DNA of 64,000 nucleotides from Pseudogemmobacter humi. Lineage in GTDB: Bacteria; Pseudomonadota; Alphaproteobacteria; Rhodobacterales; Rhodobacteraceae. Positions 62,119 through 64,000 of this stretch are shown here, piece by piece. The stretch's first letter is position 1; each line of letters starts with the position of its first letter. A program made the position numbers and the translations under genes. The notes beneath the pieces were generated by a model. The model was not told the origin of the DNA. It did no database searches and saw nothing but the letters and a program-made list of their open reading frames with translations. The stretch spans positions 42,122-106,121 of the forward strand of contig NZ_UXAW01000070.1 of assembly GCF_900609055.1 (NCBI RefSeq), given 5' to 3'.

Positions 62119-62895
62119 ATGAGACTCGACGGCAAGGTGGCGGTCATCACCGGCGCGGCGCATGGCATCGGCCGCGCCTGCGCCGAGCGTTTCCTGAGCG
62201 AGGGCGCGAAGGTCGTCCTCGCCGATATCGACGCCGCCGCACTCGACGCGACGGCGCGCGGGATCGGCAGCCCGGACAGGGTTCTCGCCCGGCCCACCGA
62301 CGTTACCCGCAGGGCCGATGTCGAGGCCGCCATCGCCGCCGCCGTCGCGGCCTTCGGCGGGCTGGACATCATGGTGAACAATGCCGGGATCGTGCGCAGC
62401 CAGGACTTCCTCGACATCACCGAAGAGGATTACGACGCGGTTCTGGGCGTGAACCTCAAGGGCGCCTTCTTCGGCACCCAGGCCGCCGGCCGCCGGATGA
62501 TCGCCGCCGGCACGAAGGGCGTCATCGTCAACATGTCCTCGATCAACGCCCTGCTCGCCAATCCCTCCATCGCCACCTATGCGATCTCGAAGGGCGGCAT
62601 GAACCAGATCACCACCACCGCCGCCATGGCCTTCGCGCCGCATGGCATTCGCGTGGTGGGCATCGGCCCCGGCACGATCCTGACCGATATGGTGTCGCGC
62701 TCGATCATGACCTCGGACGACGCGCGCAGGACAATCCTGGAGCGCACCCCGCTCGAACGCTGCGGCGAGCCCTCCGAGATCGCCGCCGTCACCGCCTTTC
62801 TGGCCAGTTCGGATGCCTCCTACATCACCGGGCAGACCGTCTTTGTGGATGGCGGCCGTATGGCGCTCAATTACACCGTTCCGGTCCGGGACTGA
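62119..62895 (+). CDS. short-chain dehydrogenase/reductase, copy 2
   Basis: A 258-residue SDR, same length as the SDR at 49297. VAVITGAAHGIGRACAERFL, NNAGIV, SSINALLANPSIATYAISKG (Ser, Tyr, Lys), ASYITGQTVFVDGGRMALNY. Its ending GGRMALNYTVPVRD is identical to copy 1. Likely acts on the ketone or alcohol made in the pathway. Confidence 0.93.
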   Translation: MRLDGKVAVITGAAHGIGRACAERFLSEGAKVVLADIDAAALDATARGIGSPDRVLARPTDVTRRADVEAAIAAAVAAFGGLDIMVNNAGIVRSQDFLDITEEDYDAVLGVNLKGAFFGTQAAGRRMIAAGTKGVIVNMSSINALLANPSIATYAISKGGMNQITTTAAMAFAPHGIRVVGIGPGTILTDMVSRSIMTSDDARRTILERTPLERCGEPSEIAAVTAFLASSDASYITGQTVFVDGGRMALNYTVPVRD

Positions 62896-62929
62896 CCATG
62901 GCCGTGACCCCAACTCTGGATGATGGTGC

Positions 62930-63706
62930 ATGACTCGTTCGATAGACCTCAATTCTGATCTCGGCGAAAGCTACGGCCCCTGGGTCATGGGCGACGACGA
63001 GGGTATCCTGGCCGTGGTCAGCAGCGCCAATATCGCCTGCGGCGGCCATGCCGGCGATCCCGAAACGATGTATGCGACGGCGATGCTGGCCCGGAAAAAC
63101 GGTGTCACCATCGGTGCCCATCCCGGCTATGCCGACCGCGAGGGGTTCGGCCGCCGGATCATTCCGATGTCTTGCGACCAGATCACCCGCATGGTCGCCG
63201 TCCAGATCGGCGCGATGATGAGCGCGGCCGCCCTGGCCGGAACCGAGGTCGCCTATGTCAAGCCGCATGGCGCACTGGGCAATCTCGCGGCCGAGGATAT
63301 CTCGATCGCGGCCGCCGTCGCCAGGGCGGTCAGGGCGATCTCGCCCGACCTGGCGCTGCTGGCGCTGTCGGGCAGCGCGCTTGAACGCCAGGCCCGTCAT
63401 ATGGACATGCCGGTCTATTCCGAGATCTTCGCCGACCGCGCCTATCTGCCCGACGGCCGTCTCGTGCCCCGCAGCAAGCCCGGCGCCCTGCTGACCGACG
63501 CCGCAACGGCCGCCCGGCGCCTCGTCGGCTTCATGGAGACCGGGCTGATGCCGGTGACCTCGGGTCCGCCCATCTCGCTTGAGGCGCATTCGATCTGCGT
63601 TCACGGCGACAGCCCCAGCGCGCTGACGATCGCCCAATTCGTGCGCCGGGAGCTGAGCGAGGCCGGCATCTCGCTGAGCCCGTTCATCGCCAGCCGGACG
63701 ATCTGA
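62930..63706 (+). CDS. pxpA: 5-oxoprolinase subunit A (LamB/YcsF family)
   Basis: A 258-residue PxpA: IDLNSDLGESYGPWVMGDDE, SSANIACGGHAGDPETMYAT, GVTIGAHPGYADREGFGRRI, VKPHGALGNLAAEDISIAAA, ADRAYLPDGRLVPRSKPGAL and SICVHGDSPSALTIAQFVRR cover all family motifs. Binds the oxoproline ring with PxpB and PxpC, which are encoded 15 kb away on the other strand. Follows the SDR by 34 bp. Confidence 0.95.
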   Translation: MTRSIDLNSDLGESYGPWVMGDDEGILAVVSSANIACGGHAGDPETMYATAMLARKNGVTIGAHPGYADREGFGRRIIPMSCDQITRMVAVQIGAMMSAAALAGTEVAYVKPHGALGNLAAEDISIAAAVARAVRAISPDLALLALSGSALERQARHMDMPVYSEIFADRAYLPDGRLVPRSKPGALLTDAATAARRLVGFMETGLMPVTSGPPISLEAHSICVHGDSPSALTIAQFVRRELSEAGISLSPFIASRTI

Positions 63707-63739
63707 GGCCCGTCGGGTCCGGTTCGGGAAAGGAACGTC

Positions 63740-64000
63740 ATGAAAATCCTTGTGCCTGTCAAACGGGTTATTGACTACAACGTTAAGGTTCGTGTGAAGG
63801 CGGACGGCAGCGGTGTTGATCTTGCGAATGTGAAGATGTCGATGAACCCGTTCGACGAGATCGCGGTGGAAGAGGCGATCCGGCTGAAGGAGAAGGGGAT
63901 TGCGACCGAGGTGGTCGTGGTCTCGATCGGGGTCAAACAGGCGCAGGAGACGCTCAGGAACGCGCTCGCGATGGGGGCCGACCGCGCCATCCTGATCGAG
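63740..64000 (+). CDS. etfB: electron transfer flavoprotein beta subunit, 3' cut by window
   Basis: The first 87 residues of Etf[75 protein letters not shown]-binding family motifs. AAAGGAAC precedes the ATG. The gene continues beyond the window; etfA normally follows. It accepts electrons from acyl-CoA dehydrogenases and some demethylases. Probably the start of ordinary chromosome. Confidence 0.96.
   Translation, partial: MKILVPVKRVIDYNVKVRVKADGSGVDLANVKMSMNPFDEIAVEEAIRLKEKGIATEVVVVSIGVKQAQETLRNALAMGADRAILIE

Overview
The window is high-GC DNA of a Rhodobacterales-type alphaproteobacterium. Paracoccus or a close relative is my guess from gene content: ethylmalonyl-CoA pathway crotonyl-CoA carboxylase/reductase, class Ib ribonucleotide reductase behind a cobalamin riboswitch, a Zur/ZnuABC locus, and IS5-type relics. 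No species-level marker is present.

Region 1 (1-17108) is a complete 17-kb integrative element in a tRNA-Glu(UUC) gene. The tRNA 3' end (45-62) is repeated exactly as an 18-bp direct repeat at 17091-17108, and a tyrosine integrase lies next to the tRNA. The element carries a small int operon with a divergent XRE regulator, a secreted/membrane gene cluster, a phosphoesterase, two antitoxin-like stubs, a Pre/Mob-like relaxase with hairpins upstream, a serine resolvase, an AT-rich two-gene cassette (SF1 helicase plus a DUF2290-like protein, probably anti-phage), several toxin-antitoxin genes (MntA-like, ParDE, AbiEii-like pair), and a plasmid-type maintenance block (small partner protein, ParA, an unknown ORF, RepC). 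Opposite the repC leader I see a promoter and terminator that together look like a repABC-type antisense ctRNA. The element therefore looks like a RepC plasmid that can live in the chromosome.

Region 2 (17.2-41.3 kb) is ordinary chromosome: thioesterase; NrdR-like box, cobalamin riboswitch and nrdHIEF; an Lrp-type RAM protein; a RecD-like helicase; ccrA; a FAD oxidoreductase; an AhpD-like protein; a GH25 lipoprotein; znuB-znuC-zur diverging from znuA; a PfkB sugar/adenosine kinase; nth; an OmpA lipoprotein; an AsmA protein; and rimO. Two decayed IS5-family transposases, a dispersed intergenic repeat and a tight triple palindrome lie between genes.

Region 3 (41.3-63.7 kb) is a large catabolic cluster. 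It contains a Rieske oxygenase with its flavoprotein reductase, a proline-racemase-family epimerase, a threonine-aldolase-like enzyme, 5-oxoprolinase subunits (pxpC, pxpB, and pxpA 15 kb away), two copies of a FAD amino-acid dehydrogenase plus SDR module, a cupin, a GMC dehydrogenase with a subunit-3-like partner, an IlvD/Edd dehydratase, a DapA-family lyase, a PotABCD-type ABC importer and a LysR regulator. A shared TTATATCTGA-like word occurs in four of its intergenic regions, suggesting one regulon. The enzymes fit uptake and breakdown of an N-methylated or cyclic amino-acid-like compound and/or a sugar acid; the substrate is not determined. The window ends inside etfB.
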